A stretch of DNA of 25,909 bases from a virus, in IMG/VR virus record IMGVR_UViG_3300017989_000409, positions 1-25,909 of that record; one strand, given 5' to 3'. Below the pieces are notes generated by a model. That model saw only the letters and a program-made list of their open reading frames with translations, did not search any database and was not told where the DNA came from. Of the stretch, positions 14,347 to 22,483 are shown piece by piece (position 1 is the stretch's first letter; every line of letters begins with the position of its first letter). Both the position numbers and the translations under genes were made by a program.

Positions 14347-14739
14347 ATGGCGATAACGGCGAAGGACGGCCACGGCACCACCATTACGTTCGGCACCAGC
14401 GGGTTCGCCGCGAAGCTGATCGACGTGGAAGGGCCGGGCCAGAGCAGGGTGAAGATCGACTGCACCACCATGGACTCCGAGACGGTGGAGTACCTGGAGG
14501 CGGCGATCGTGGACGGCGGCGACGTGAATATCACGGTGCAGTATCTCGGCAGCGACGATCCCCCGATAGACGGGGCGACGGAAGCCATTACCATCGACTG
14601 GGCCGGTACGGGCACGGGTCACAAGACCTCGTTTAACGGGTTCATGACGAACTTCACCCCGCGCGCGGCGAGCCGCGAACGCATGACCGCCACCGCCACG
14701 CTGGCCGTTGCCGGTGCGGTAAGTGCGGCGCAGTCGTAA
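14347..14739 (+). CDS. Major tail tube protein
   Basis: This 130-residue protein is Thr/Gly-rich and beta-dominated. 'ITFGTSGFAAKLIDVEGPGQSRVKIDCTTMDS' is followed by the 'EAAIVDGGDVNITVQYL' block, the layout of siphovirus tail-tube proteins that stack in hexamer rings. The C-terminus (VAGAVSAAQS) is typical of the fold's last strand. Strong ribosome site AAAGGAGGTAACGT. It lies between the terminator and the chaperone G gene, exactly as expected. Confidence 0.85.
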   Translation: MAITAKDGHGTTITFGTSGFAAKLIDVEGPGQSRVKIDCTTMDSETVEYLEAAIVDGGDVNITVQYLGSDDPPIDGATEAITIDWAGTGTGHKTSFNGFMTNFTPRAASRERMTATATLAVAGAVSAAQS

Positions 14740-14755
14740 GGGGGGGGGCGACCGC

Positions 14756-15262
14756 ATGGCATCCGAAACGGGCAAGTGCGTAATGGAGGCGCCGCCGGAA
14801 CCTGCCGAGGGCCTCGACGAGAGCACCGACGATACCATGGTGCTCGGCGCCGCCGAGATCCTCAACATGCAGGATCTGGGCGTGGTGCTGGTGGACGTCC
14901 CCGAATGGGGCGGCCAGGTATTCGTGCGGCAGATCTCCGGTACGGAGCGCGACGAGTTCGAGGCGCGGCAGCAGTGGCGCAATCGTCAGTGTGCCTGCGC
15001 CGACGATACGGAAGAGGCCGCCGTGGATCGGCTGAACAACTTCCGCGCCCGCGTGGCGGCGCTTACCCTGGCCGATTCGAAGGGCAAGGCGCTGTTTACC
15101 GAGGAGCAGGTGGAGGCGCTGGGAGAGAAAAACGGCGCGGCGCTCGATCGCGTATTCGACGTCGCGTGCCGGATGAACGGGCTGTACCAGGCGGATATCG
15201 AGGACCTGGTAAAAAACTCAGGGAGCGGCCGGAACGCCGATTCTGGTTCCGCCTCAGCATAG
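14756..15262 (+). CDS. Tail assembly chaperone G
   Basis: This 168-residue protein is the zero-frame product of the G/GT pair, which binds the tape measure and tube protein during tail assembly. 'VDVPEWGGQVFVRQISGTERDEFEA' (about residues 44-68) and the helical 'RVAALTLADSKGKALFTEEQVEALGEKNG' segment match G-type chaperones. The last ~14 codons after the slippery site are Ser/Gly/Ala-rich filler. The ribosome site is an unusual run of nine G's (14740-14748), 7 bases before the ATG. Confidence 0.88.
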   Translation: MASETGKCVMEAPPEPAEGLDESTDDTMVLGAAEILNMQDLGVVLVDVPEWGGQVFVRQISGTERDEFEARQQWRNRQCACADDTEEAAVDRLNNFRARVAALTLADSKGKALFTEEQVEALGEKNGAALDRVFDVACRMNGLYQADIEDLVKNSGSGRNADSGSASA

Positions 15263-15597
15263 CGCTGGGCATTCCGGTCGCCGAGTTACAGGAGCGGGTA
15301 TCGTCCCGCGAGTTCGCGGAGTACATGGCGTACGATCGGCTCGAGCCGTTCGGCGCCGCGCATGCGGATCTGCGCAGCGGCGTGCAGACGGCGCATCTGA
15401 TATCTGCGCTGGTGGGGACGAGCGGCGAGACGTTCCGTCCCCGGGATTTTATGCCGGTGTCATACGAGGACGTCGGCACGACCGTGGGCGACGATAATGG
15501 TGGCTGGGAGCGGCCGCGGAAACCGGTAGCCGTAATGAAAGCGGTTGTCGAGGCGGCCATACGGGCCGCGGAGAAGAAAAAGGAGGCGAAGACATAA
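14756..15597 (+). CDS. Tail assembly chaperone GT, -1 frameshift product
   Basis: G codons are read through 15217, then a -1 slip continues from C15217 to the TAA at 15595-15597, giving about 280 residues (154 + 126). The T part begins LRERPERRFWFRLSIALGIP and contains 'LQERVSSREFAEYMAYDRLEPFG', the hallmark of phage tail-assembly T domains. It ends in a Lys-rich helix. The T frame has no good start of its own near its beginning, so frameshifting is the expected expression route. The T domain is thought to recruit tube protein while G coats the tape measure. Confidence 0.85.
15211..15253 (+). promoter_or_regulatory. Programmed -1 ribosomal frameshift site in G/GT
   Basis: The heptamer A_AAA_AAC (15211-15217) sits in the correct zero frame (GTA AAA AAC) and fits the X_XXY_YYZ rule exactly. 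About 9 bases downstream a hairpin can form: 15227-15228 with 15252-15253 and 15230-15235 with 15246-15251, C15229 bulged, 10-base loop. It would act as the pausing structure. The -1 frame gives an unmistakable T domain. Confidence 0.88.
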
Positions 15598-15598
15598 T

Positions 15599-16921
15599 AT
15601 GTCGACCATCGGCAGGATTGCGGTAACGCTGACGGCCAACGCCGCGAAATTCGAGGCGGGCATGGCGAAGGGACGCAAGTCCATCGACCGGTTCGTGCGC
15701 GGCAGCGCCATGCGGCAGCTTCGTCGACTGCCCGCCGTGTTTGCCGCCGCCGGCGCCGGCGCAGCCGTGGGGCTGGCCATGCTGACGCGCAGCAGCATGA
15801 AAAGCATCGACAATACAGCGAAACTCAGCGATCGCCTCGATATCGCTACCGAGCGGCTCACCGGGCTGCAGTACGCGGCGGAAATAACAGGCGCGGGAAC
15901 GGAAACCCTTAACAAGGGCCTGCAATACATGGAGAAGGGTCTCGGCGAAGCCGCACAGGGTATCGGCGAAGCGAAGTACGCGCTCGACGCGCTCGGGATA
16001 AGCGCGGACAGCCTGAAGGGGCTCTCCACCGATCAGAAGTTCTACGCGATAGCCGACGCCATTTCTCGCGTGGAAGACACCTCCACCCGGGCGTTCGTCG
16101 CGCAGAAGATGTTCGGGCGAGCCGGGCTCGCCCTGATTAACATGCTGTCCGGCGGCAGCCGAGCCCTGCAGCAGTATCAGACCGACGCTGACAATCTCGG
16201 CATTACCTTCAACCGGATCGATGCCGGGAAAGTCGAGCAAGCGAACGATTCCCTTCATCGGCTCGGTCAGGTAAGCGTGGGCGTCGGTAACGTACTCGCA
16301 ACGGCAGTCTCCCCCATCATCACCGACGTCGCCGAACGGCTGATTCGGTTTGGTACCGAGGGCGAAGGCGCCGTCGGCAAGGTGAGTGCCGCGTTCGGCG
16401 GGCTTCTCGATGTGGTAACGAAGGTCAAGGACGGCATGGATTTTCTCGGCAGCATCGGCAACCGCGTGAAGCAGGGATTCGCCCAGGGGTATTCATGGTG
16501 GGAGAAATACACCCCGCTGGGCCGGCTGAAATCCGCCGTATACGGATCGGACGCGGAACTGATGGACAAGTACGCCGAGCACGCCGGCGCGAAGGCGAAA
16601 GAGGCTTGGGATCGTATCGGATCGAAAAACGCGGCAGCCGTGGACGACTACATCAAGAAAGCAAACAAGAAAGCCGAAGCCGCGGCGAAGGCGACTACCG
16701 GCCAGGCCGCGGCCGCCGGCGCGGGTGTTAATCTGTCGGGCGGAGGATCGCCCGCCGGGAAAACCCAGACCGCCATGATTATCAACCGCAGTCTCATGGG
16801 CATTACGCCGCATAACGGCGCCGCGAAGATCATCAATACGCGCACCGCGCAGCTCGACACCACCAACCAACTCCTGGCGCGCATCGAACATAAACTCGGC
16901 GGCGCCCCGGTGGTGGGATAG
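15599..16921 (+). CDS. Tail tape measure protein (short)
   Basis: This 440-residue protein sets tail length. Its N-terminal 'TIGRIAVTLTANAAKFEAGMAKG' is typical of tape measures, and a hydrophobic helix lies at about 45-63. A helical body contains 'LSDRLDIATERLTGLQYAAEITG' and 'AFVAQKMFGRAG' motifs, seen in many phage tape measures. The C-terminus ends with 'TTNQLLARIEHKL'. The protein is short for a siphovirus tape measure. The ATG at 15599 is preceded by AAGGAGG inside the end of the T frame, 1 base after its stop. Confidence 0.88.
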   Translation: MSTIGRIAVTLTANAAKFEAGMAKGRKSIDRFVRGSAMRQLRRLPAVFAAAGAGAAVGLAMLTRSSMKSIDNTAKLSDRLDIATERLTGLQYAAEITGAGTETLNKGLQYMEKGLGEAAQGIGEAKYALDALGISADSLKGLSTDQKFYAIADAISRVEDTSTRAFVAQKMFGRAGLALINMLSGGSRALQQYQTDADNLGITFNRIDAGKVEQANDSLHRLGQVSVGVGNVLATAVSPIITDVAERLIRFGTEGEGAVGKVSAAFGGLLDVVTKVKDGMDFLGSIGNRVKQGFAQGYSWWEKYTPLGRLKSAVYGSDAELMDKYAEHAGAKAKEAWDRIGSKNAAAVDDYIKKANKKAEAAAKATTGQAAAAGAGVNLSGGGSPAGKTQTAMIINRSLMGITPHNGAAKIINTRTAQLDTTNQLLARIEHKLGGAPVVG

Positions 16922-16929
16922 GGGGGACA

Positions 16930-17298
16930 ATGGATCCACGAGACATACAGCTGCCGAAAGGCATGGTGCTGATTCTTAACGGCAAGGATGAGAAGGCGAA
17001 GAAGGAAGCGTGGGCCGACATCATCAATTTTGCAGAGCCCGACAATGTGCTAAATCTCGGGGGACGATATGTGGTGACGTATCGGGTGTGCACGTTTAAT
17101 GGAAAGCCGAAATCGACAAGCCGATCGTTCCATTCAAAGACCTATGCAGACTATTTCATTGCGCTCCTCGGGGAACGGGGAGCGACAGTGGAGAGCGGGC
17201 CGGAGTTAAAAGTGGATCTTATCGATCCGAGAGTAGCGGGGATGCATCTGGTGAACGCATACGGTTCGATTGAAGAAGCTGTCCGAGGGGTGGAATAG
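16930..17298 (+). CDS. Hypothetical 122-residue protein at the start of a lower-G+C island
   Basis: I do not recognise this protein. It is a mixed alpha/beta sequence with a compact 'GRYVVTYRVCTFNGKPKSTSRSFHSKTYADYFIALLGERGATVE' stretch, which reads like a small RNA- or protein-binding fold, but this is only an impression. Base composition drops visibly here compared with the tape measure. The ribosome site is a weak GGGGGGAC. Its TAG overlaps the next gene's GTG (TAGTG), so it is coupled to the beta-helix gene and may be its chaperone or adaptor. Confidence 0.68.
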   Translation: MDPRDIQLPKGMVLILNGKDEKAKKEAWADIINFAEPDNVLNLGGRYVVTYRVCTFNGKPKSTSRSFHSKTYADYFIALLGERGATVESGPELKVDLIDPRVAGMHLVNAYGSIEEAVRGVE

Positions 17299-18566
17299 TG
17301 GCCACGGCTTATTACTACGCAGACACCGATGCTCCCGGAGGAGGAGATGGATCGATCGGAAGCCCTTGGACGTGGGCGGAAGCGAAGGCGGCCGACGATG
17401 CCGGCGTGGTGGTTCCTGGGGATATCGTATACATAAAGGGTTCGTCTGTTCTAAGCCTTTCCGCCCAAACATTTGCGCAAGCCGGCACGAACCACAACTG
17501 GATTGAATGGAGAGGATACACTACGACTCCGGGAGATGGGGGTTTGTGTTATTTGAAGTTTAACGGCACCCCCGGCAATCATTTGTTGACGCTCCCGAGC
17601 GTTCCGTATCGCGGATTTAGAAACTTCGATCTCGATGGGAACGGAACCGCGAACAGACTTATCAGTACGAACAACGTATTCAGCCTCTACAATTGCAGGC
17701 TGCACGATTGTACAGGATATGCCGCCTATCGGTACGGCTCGATTTTTCGGTGTGAGTTTGACACGATCCAGTACACCGGAGGATCGGGGGCGCTGATCGG
17801 ATGCAAGGTGAACAACGGCAACGGGAGCGCCGGCTCGGATTCGATTTTCGGGTGCATATTCAAGGGCACCAACATCGCGGTCGGATACCCGAGACTGCTG
17901 ATGAATAGCATCATTGATGCTGCGGGTAACGGTACGCAGCTCTACCTGCAGGGCGGCCAAAACGCGATGAACATCATTATTGTCAACGTTGCAAGCGGGC
18001 AGCGTGCCATAAATTTCTCGGATTCTCCTGTCGACACCTTGGAGTCGTTCGCGGCGAACATAAACTTCTGGAATTGCGACACCCTGTCGAACGCTGACAG
18101 TAAGATCCTTGGGTACACGCAAATCAATCCGATGTTCAAGGACGCGGACAATTTCGATTATCGCATAACGAATCCGAATCTGCGCGGAGCCGGTTTGTCG
18201 AAGGTTGGGCTCTTGACGGAGACGATCGACTACGAGGGTACCCCCGGCATCGATCAGGTCGCCATCACCCTCCCCGACGACGGCAAGGTGCTCACCAGCG
18301 TAACGGCCTTCGGTTGGGACGCGGACCCGGACGTCGGCGAGTACGTTCCGGCGGCAACCACCGATGTGCGGGACGGCGTGACCTTCGGCGACGAGGCCGC
18401 GGAGGAGGGCGACGTGGTGTTGCCGCCGGAAAACAAGGTGGAGTTGAACGAGGGGTACGGATCGGGCGGAACGGAGAAAACGGGCAGCGCGGTATTCTCC
18501 GTGCGCTCGGAGATGATGCTGGAGGTTTCCAGCGATCCTATAGAAGCGATTGTAGAGGTGGCATGA
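17298..18566 (+). CDS. Beta-helix tail protein with C-terminal repeat domain
   Basis: The protein has 422 residues. Residues 4-50 ('YYADTDAPGGGDGS.GSPWTWAEAKAADDAGVV.PGDIVYIKG') and 'NPMFKDADNFDYRITN' near 277-292 are the opening and closing patterns of right-handed parallel beta-helix proteins, with Asn-rich coils between. Such helices contact or cut surface polysaccharide; no catalytic residues can be named. From about residue 315 the base composition rises and a different domain follows. It contains two related elements (TTDVRDGVTFG near 354-364 and ENKVELNEGYGSGGTEKTG near 378-396), a repeat seen after variable domains in phage and bacterial surface proteins. The GTG start overlaps the previous TAG. 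Confidence 0.8.
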   Translation: MATAYYYADTDAPGGGDGSIGSPWTWAEAKAADDAGVVVPGDIVYIKGSSVLSLSAQTFAQAGTNHNWIEWRGYTTTPGDGGLCYLKFNGTPGNHLLTLPSVPYRGFRNFDLDGNGTANRLISTNNVFSLYNCRLHDCTGYAAYRYGSIFRCEFDTIQYTGGSGALIGCKVNNGNGSAGSDSIFGCIFKGTNIAVGYPRLLMNSIIDAAGNGTQLYLQGGQNAMNIIIVNVASGQRAINFSDSPVDTLESFAANINFWNCDTLSNADSKILGYTQINPMFKDADNFDYRITNPNLRGAGLSKVGLLTETIDYEGTPGIDQVAITLPDDGKVLTSVTAFGWDADPDVGEYVPAATTDVRDGVTFGDEAAEEGDVVLPPENKVELNEGYGSGGTEKTGSAVFSVRSEMMLEVSSDPIEAIVEVA

Positions 18567-19114
18567 TGCTCAAGGTTACCGGGATACAGGGTGAGGCTCA
18601 GACGCGCGTGATGACTGTAACCGACAAAAAGGGTTCCGGCCCGCTCACCACGCGCACGGGCGATACGGAGGGAACGGCAACGCTGGCCGCCGATCACGGA
18701 ATAGAAACGGGCGATACCGTTATCGTCACGTGGGACGGAGGCCTGCGCGAGAACGTGACGGTGGGTACGGTGAGCGGATCGAGCGTGGAGCTGACGGACA
18801 GCGGCAGCGGCGATACGTACCCGGCGCAGGACACGGTTATCACCGTTATGCGCACCGTCAACATATCCGGCGCTACGATATCTTTGTGGGCGAAGCGCCG
18901 CCTGGACGCGAGCACGGACTACGTATTCACCAAGGCCGACGATGATTTCACGTGCCCGTACGACAGCAAGAATTACAATGCGTCGGTGGTGTTCACCAGG
19001 GAGGACAACGCGTTTCGCGGTACGGTGTACGTTATCGTGCAGTTCGAGATAGCCGCGGACAACGTGAAGAAGCTCATTTTTGAGTACGAACTGACTCCGA
19101 GCCCGGAGGCGTAG
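18563..19114 (+). CDS. Hypothetical structural protein
   Basis: This 183-residue protein is Thr/Asp-rich and beta-dominated: 'GTATLAADHGIETGDTVIVTWDGG' and 'VTVGTVSGSSVELTDSGSGDTYP' form a small barrel-like repeat, and later 'VYVIVQFEIAADNVKKLIFEYEL' ends the chain. This looks like a two-part structural protein of the tail tip; no family is recognised. The ATG at 18563 overlaps the previous stop (ATGATG; 18566 is equally possible), so it is coupled to the beta-helix gene and could link that protein to the tail. Confidence 0.72.
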   Translation: MMLKVTGIQGEAQTRVMTVTDKKGSGPLTTRTGDTEGTATLAADHGIETGDTVIVTWDGGLRENVTVGTVSGSSVELTDSGSGDTYPAQDTVITVMRTVNISGATISLWAKRRLDASTDYVFTKADDDFTCPYDSKNYNASVVFTREDNAFRGTVYVIVQFEIAADNVKKLIFEYELTPSPEA

Positions 19115-19115
19115 C

Positions 19116-20018
19116 ATGGCGGTTTCCGCGAAAATCGATTTGATCGAGGACCTGACTGCGCAGGAGCATTTGGGCGTGGTAACGGCGCTTACGCGGCGGG
19201 CGCTGGTGATCGGGTTAACGGATATGGACGTGGGGATTATCGCCAGCGCGCTGGCGTATTTGGATACGCAGGGATATACGTACGGCAGCACGCCGGAGGA
19301 TTATCCGAACCTGAAGTTGTCGAACAGAGATCCGGCCGTTCACCCGCGCGACAATACCAAGGCGTACGTAACGCTTTCGTACGTGCATTTTTCACAATAC
19401 GAGGGGCAGCTGATTATCGGGGGGGACGAGGGACTGACGTCGCGAACGGCGTATTATGAACATCGGTCGACCCTGGAGCGATTGCGCACGAATAAATCGA
19501 AGTACACGTATATCACCGGCGAGGAAACGCCGGCGAACGAGGGCGATGATATCTTGTCCGTTACGTACACCTATCCGGCGGCGTCGAAGGAAAGCCCGGG
19601 CCAGGCAGGGAAGACAGTGACGCAGGCGGCGGAGATCGACGTGGATATGGATCGCGGGGAGATACGGCTTGTCGGGTTGATACGCCAGGATTGGCCGGAA
19701 AAGTTTGTGAAATTGATGCGCGGCCGCGTGAATTATACGAGCTGGTTCGAGGGTGGCCCGCGAACGTGGAAGATTGTCGACGTTGGGTATTTTCCTTTTG
19801 ATATCGATTCCACACCGATCACGTACAAGTTCGAATTGCTCTTCCGGCATAGGCCTGAAGGATGGGACCCGACGGCGGTATTTGTTGATCCGGTAACGGG
19901 CCGGCCGCCGAAGGACGTAAACGAGGGCGTGAACTACGGCGTGGCGATGAAAACGGTGGAGTTCGATCGGCCGGCGGAATTTAACGATCTCCTGAAGTAC
20001 GTCGGGCCGGAGGCCTGA
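19116..20018 (+). CDS. Hypothetical tail-tip protein
   Basis: This 300-residue protein has no recognised domain. The C-terminal part carries a distinctive 'FELLFRHRPEGWDPTAVFVDPVTGRPP' stretch (about 244-270) before a final 'VEFDRPAEFNDLL'. The central 'W..VDVGYFPFD' and preceding strands suggest a beta-rich structural protein. I have a weak memory of similar sequences next to tail genes in environmental prophages, but cannot name a family. It might take the place of a distal tail (Dit-like) protein. The ribosome site is weak (GGAGG, 8 bases upstream). Confidence 0.72.
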   Translation: MAVSAKIDLIEDLTAQEHLGVVTALTRRALVIGLTDMDVGIIASALAYLDTQGYTYGSTPEDYPNLKLSNRDPAVHPRDNTKAYVTLSYVHFSQYEGQLIIGGDEGLTSRTAYYEHRSTLERLRTNKSKYTYITGEETPANEGDDILSVTYTYPAASKESPGQAGKTVTQAAEIDVDMDRGEIRLVGLIRQDWPEKFVKLMRGRVNYTSWFEGGPRTWKIVDVGYFPFDIDSTPITYKFELLFRHRPEGWDPTAVFVDPVTGRPPKDVNEGVNYGVAMKTVEFDRPAEFNDLLKYVGPEA

Positions 20019-20019
20019 A

Positions 20020-20859
20020 ATGGGGAAGATCCTCGTTGACAGATGGCGCCGGGGTGCTCCGCTGACCGCGAACCGGCTGAACGATCTCGAACAGCGTGTG
20101 CCGCCGCCGGCGGCGGGCGGTGATGTGCTGTACGGTCCGTCCGTGGCGGCCGTAGGCACGGGGCGGCGGACGACGATCATGCCGGTGGGGTCCGCTCCTC
20201 GCGGCCTCGGCGCCATCATCCAGCCGTTCGCCGTGCGCGATGTGGAGGACGATTACCTGGTGTGCCGTGTGTACTATCCGGCGGACGATTCTATTGATTC
20301 TGTCGACATCCCGGTCGCGAAGCCGTACCTGCAGCGCAAAACGCCGCTGGATGGTGTCGAAATGGACTTCGACCAGGGCGCGAATCCGGTGCAGACGATA
20401 ACGCATACGTACGATACGTACCGCCGTCGCGAGGCGGACGATGGCGCGGATACGGAATACCAGGTGCCCACGGGGGATTACGTCACCGATGTGAACAACG
20501 CCGGCCGCGGGGAGATTATTCTGGCAGTACAGATCCCGGCGTTGGTGGTAATGCCGGTTTCGTACGTGACGTCGGCCACCTGGCAGGCGGATACGCGCTA
20601 CGCGGTGGGTGCTCGGGTACAGCCGACGTCGCCGGCGGCGGCGCCGAACGAAAACCTGTTCTACCAGTGCGTGGACGTGCGCACCAAAATGGTGAACGGC
20701 GAAAAGGTGCTCGGTACGTCCGGGTCTACGGAACCGGCCTGGCCGACCACGCTGTACGAAACGATTGTGGACGCGGAATGCGTGTGGATCTGCCAGCGTT
20801 TTTTGATTGAATGGCAGGACCTGAATACCGCCGGCCGCTACTGGGGAAAGGAATCGTAA
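20020..20859 (+). CDS. Tail protein with a C-terminal chitin-binding-like module
   Basis: The protein has 279 residues. The first part is unrecognised, with a 'DRWRRGAPLTANRLNDLEQRV' helix. Residues about 190-262 ('TWQADTRYAVGARVQPTSPAA...LFYQC' then 'GTSGSTEPAWPTT' and 'TIVDAECVWIC') follow the pattern of a small Trp-rich module common in phage tail and fibre proteins. It is related in layout to carbohydrate-binding modules ('W....Y..G..V.p....yyC..aGtSGs.eP.WP'). A sugar-contact or fibre-attachment role is plausible. The stop is followed directly by the ATG of the Kelch-like gene. Confidence 0.75.
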   Translation: MGKILVDRWRRGAPLTANRLNDLEQRVPPPAAGGDVLYGPSVAAVGTGRRTTIMPVGSAPRGLGAIIQPFAVRDVEDDYLVCRVYYPADDSIDSVDIPVAKPYLQRKTPLDGVEMDFDQGANPVQTITHTYDTYRRREADDGADTEYQVPTGDYVTDVNNAGRGEIILAVQIPALVVMPVSYVTSATWQADTRYAVGARVQPTSPAAAPNENLFYQCVDVRTKMVNGEKVLGTSGSTEPAWPTTLYETIVDAECVWICQRFLIEWQDLNTAGRYWGKES

Positions 20860-21825
20860 ATGTGCGCGCTGCAGGTACGCGATAATTCCGGCCTTCAGGC
20901 GTTCGTCAATTCCGGTCTGCAGGTGCGCGGCCAGGCCGGCGGCGGGCTGTTTTCGATTGGCGACCTGAGCGGTGCGATGGCGGACCGGACGGAGAAGTAC
21001 TCGTATACGGCAGACTCCTGGGCGGTGGTGCACGATATGCTGCAGGATTGGGAGTGGGGCGCGGCTGTCGGGGTGGGCACGAAGGCGTACGCGGAGAACG
21101 ATTATCGCGGATATCTGGACGAGTACGATCCGGCGGCGGATGATTGGACGGCGCGCACCGCCCGCGCGGGTGGGGTGGTGCGGCGCTCGGCCGCGGCGGA
21201 GATCTCCGGGGACCTGTACGTGTCGTGCGGAGAGCGGCCGGGGTGGAGCGATACGGTGCGCGACACGGACGCGTACGATCCGGCGACGGATTCCTGGGAC
21301 GGCGGGATTACGGAGGCTCCCGCACCGGCGCGTTCGTGTTTGGCGGCGGCGTCCCTCGATGGGGAGCTGTATATCTACGGGGGCAATACGCTGTACATCT
21401 ACGGGCAGGCCTTGCCGACGCGCAAGGCGGCATGTGTGGCCGCCTGCGACCGGTACACGCCGCTGGGGGATTCGTGGGCGGCGATGCACGATATGCTGGC
21501 CGCGCGCGATTCCGTGTGTGGGTCGGCGATACGAGACAAGGCCTACGTATACGGCGGCTTCGGCTCGAACGGGAGCTGGTCGGACTTCGACGACTGCGAC
21601 GAGTACGATCCGGCGTCGGACGGTTGGACGGCAAAGCATGCGATGACCTTCCGGAAGTACGACGCGGCCGCCTCCACGGTAAAGGGGCGCGGCGTGGTGC
21701 ACGGGGGGTGGACGTACAGCGGGCCGAAGCACGGGGAGTGTGATGCGTATCTGCCGAGTACGGATACCTGGGACAGTCGCGACGGATATGACTCGCGCAT
21801 GCGGCACGGTTCGGCGGCAGCGTAG
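20860..21825 (+). CDS. Kelch-repeat (six-blade beta-propeller) tail protein
   Basis: The protein has 321 residues. After a ~35-residue N-terminal segment, six repeats each carry a '(D/E)xYxPxxDxW' element, with Tyr/Trp pairs at 49/54, 89/96, 139/146, 199/206, 249/256 and 297/304. Each is followed by a hydrophobic strand and, in the best repeats, a Gly pair (YIYGG 171-175, YVYGG 229-233, VVHGG 279-283). This is the Kelch motif of beta-propellers. Codons are also repeated: GACGAGTACGATCCGGCG occurs at 21118-21135 and 21598-21615. There is no signal peptide, so it is a virion rather than a secreted protein by context. The propeller probably binds a host-surface ligand. The ATG overlaps the previous stop (TAAATG, adjacent). 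Confidence 0.82.
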   Translation: MCALQVRDNSGLQAFVNSGLQVRGQAGGGLFSIGDLSGAMADRTEKYSYTADSWAVVHDMLQDWEWGAAVGVGTKAYAENDYRGYLDEYDPAADDWTARTARAGGVVRRSAAAEISGDLYVSCGERPGWSDTVRDTDAYDPATDSWDGGITEAPAPARSCLAAASLDGELYIYGGNTLYIYGQALPTRKAACVAACDRYTPLGDSWAAMHDMLAARDSVCGSAIRDKAYVYGGFGSNGSWSDFDDCDEYDPASDGWTAKHAMTFRKYDAAASTVKGRGVVHGGWTYSGPKHGECDAYLPSTDTWDSRDGYDSRMRHGSAAA

Positions 21826-21835
21826 GGAGGAACCC

Positions 21836-22483
21836 ATGGAACAGTACATCACCCTTGACGTGCTGATGGCCGACAACCGCCGGTGCCATTCTGATTTTCA
21901 GATGGATTACTTCATCACGAGCCGGGCGGGCGGCCGCACGCTGTACGGCCAGTACAAGCAGGCCTTACGGGAATTGCACAAGCGCATGCGTGCGCTGGAG
22001 AGCGTTGAATACGAGCAGGCGGAGCTGCAGTGCGATGCGGAGGACCTCCGGAGCCGCTGGTGTTTCACGGCCCGGGCGCGCCGGCGGCGGAACCTGAAGC
22101 TGCGCATGCTGCGTGCGCGCGAGGAAGACCTGCGCGCACGCCGGAAAGACACGTGGCGCGAGCTGGACCGTTTTTTGTGGCAGTGCCGTCGATTCAAGGA
22201 ACAGCTCGGGGATCTCCCGGAGCCGCGCCGCGCCGCGCTGGAACGGCAACTGTGGGCGGACCGGATACGGGTGCGCGCAGGGTTGGAGAAGATCGCCGGG
22301 GACGCATACTCCATGGAAACGCTGGAAATGCTGCTGGCGCTGCCGCCGGCGATGCGTATGAAGATGATCGAGGAATTGAACCGTCCGCAGGACCTGGTCG
22401 ACCGGCTGCAGGTTGACGACGGGCCGCATTATCTCCTGGAAGACGGCGACGAACGCGGAGGGCGGCATGTCGATAGCCTTTGA
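21836..22483 (+). CDS. Helical Arg-rich hypothetical protein
   Basis: This 215-residue protein is strongly helical and Arg/Glu/Leu-rich, with likely coiled coils from about residue 35 to 150 ('LRELHKRMRALESVEYEQAELQ', 'RAREEDLRARRKDTWRELDRFL'). An 'LEMLLALPPAMRMKMIEELNRPQDLVDRL' segment lies near the end. It is not recognised. GTAGGGAGG precedes the ATG at 21836; the frame is open upstream but this start is well supported. It overlaps the next gene by 17 bases. It could be an assembly chaperone for the surrounding tail-tip proteins, as small helical proteins beside fibre genes often are; this is inference. Confidence 0.72.
   Translation: MEQYITLDVLMADNRRCHSDFQMDYFITSRAGGRTLYGQYKQALRELHKRMRALESVEYEQAELQCDAEDLRSRWCFTARARRRRNLKLRMLRAREEDLRARRKDTWRELDRFLWQCRRFKEQLGDLPEPRRAALERQLWADRIRVRAGLEKIAGDAYSMETLEMLLALPPAMRMKMIEELNRPQDLVDRLQVDDGPHYLLEDGDERGGRHVDSL

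Noticed and set aside
14776-15597. Independent gene starting near 14776 in the T frame
   Set aside because: The T-frame sequence before the slippery site is Arg/Gly-rich antisense-like filler overlapping G; only the part after 15217 matches a T domain, so it is expressed by frameshifting.
19981-21876. Long - strand frame opposite the tail-tip genes
   Set aside because: Composition is typical of antisense reading and it covers three well-coupled + strand genes with ribosome sites.
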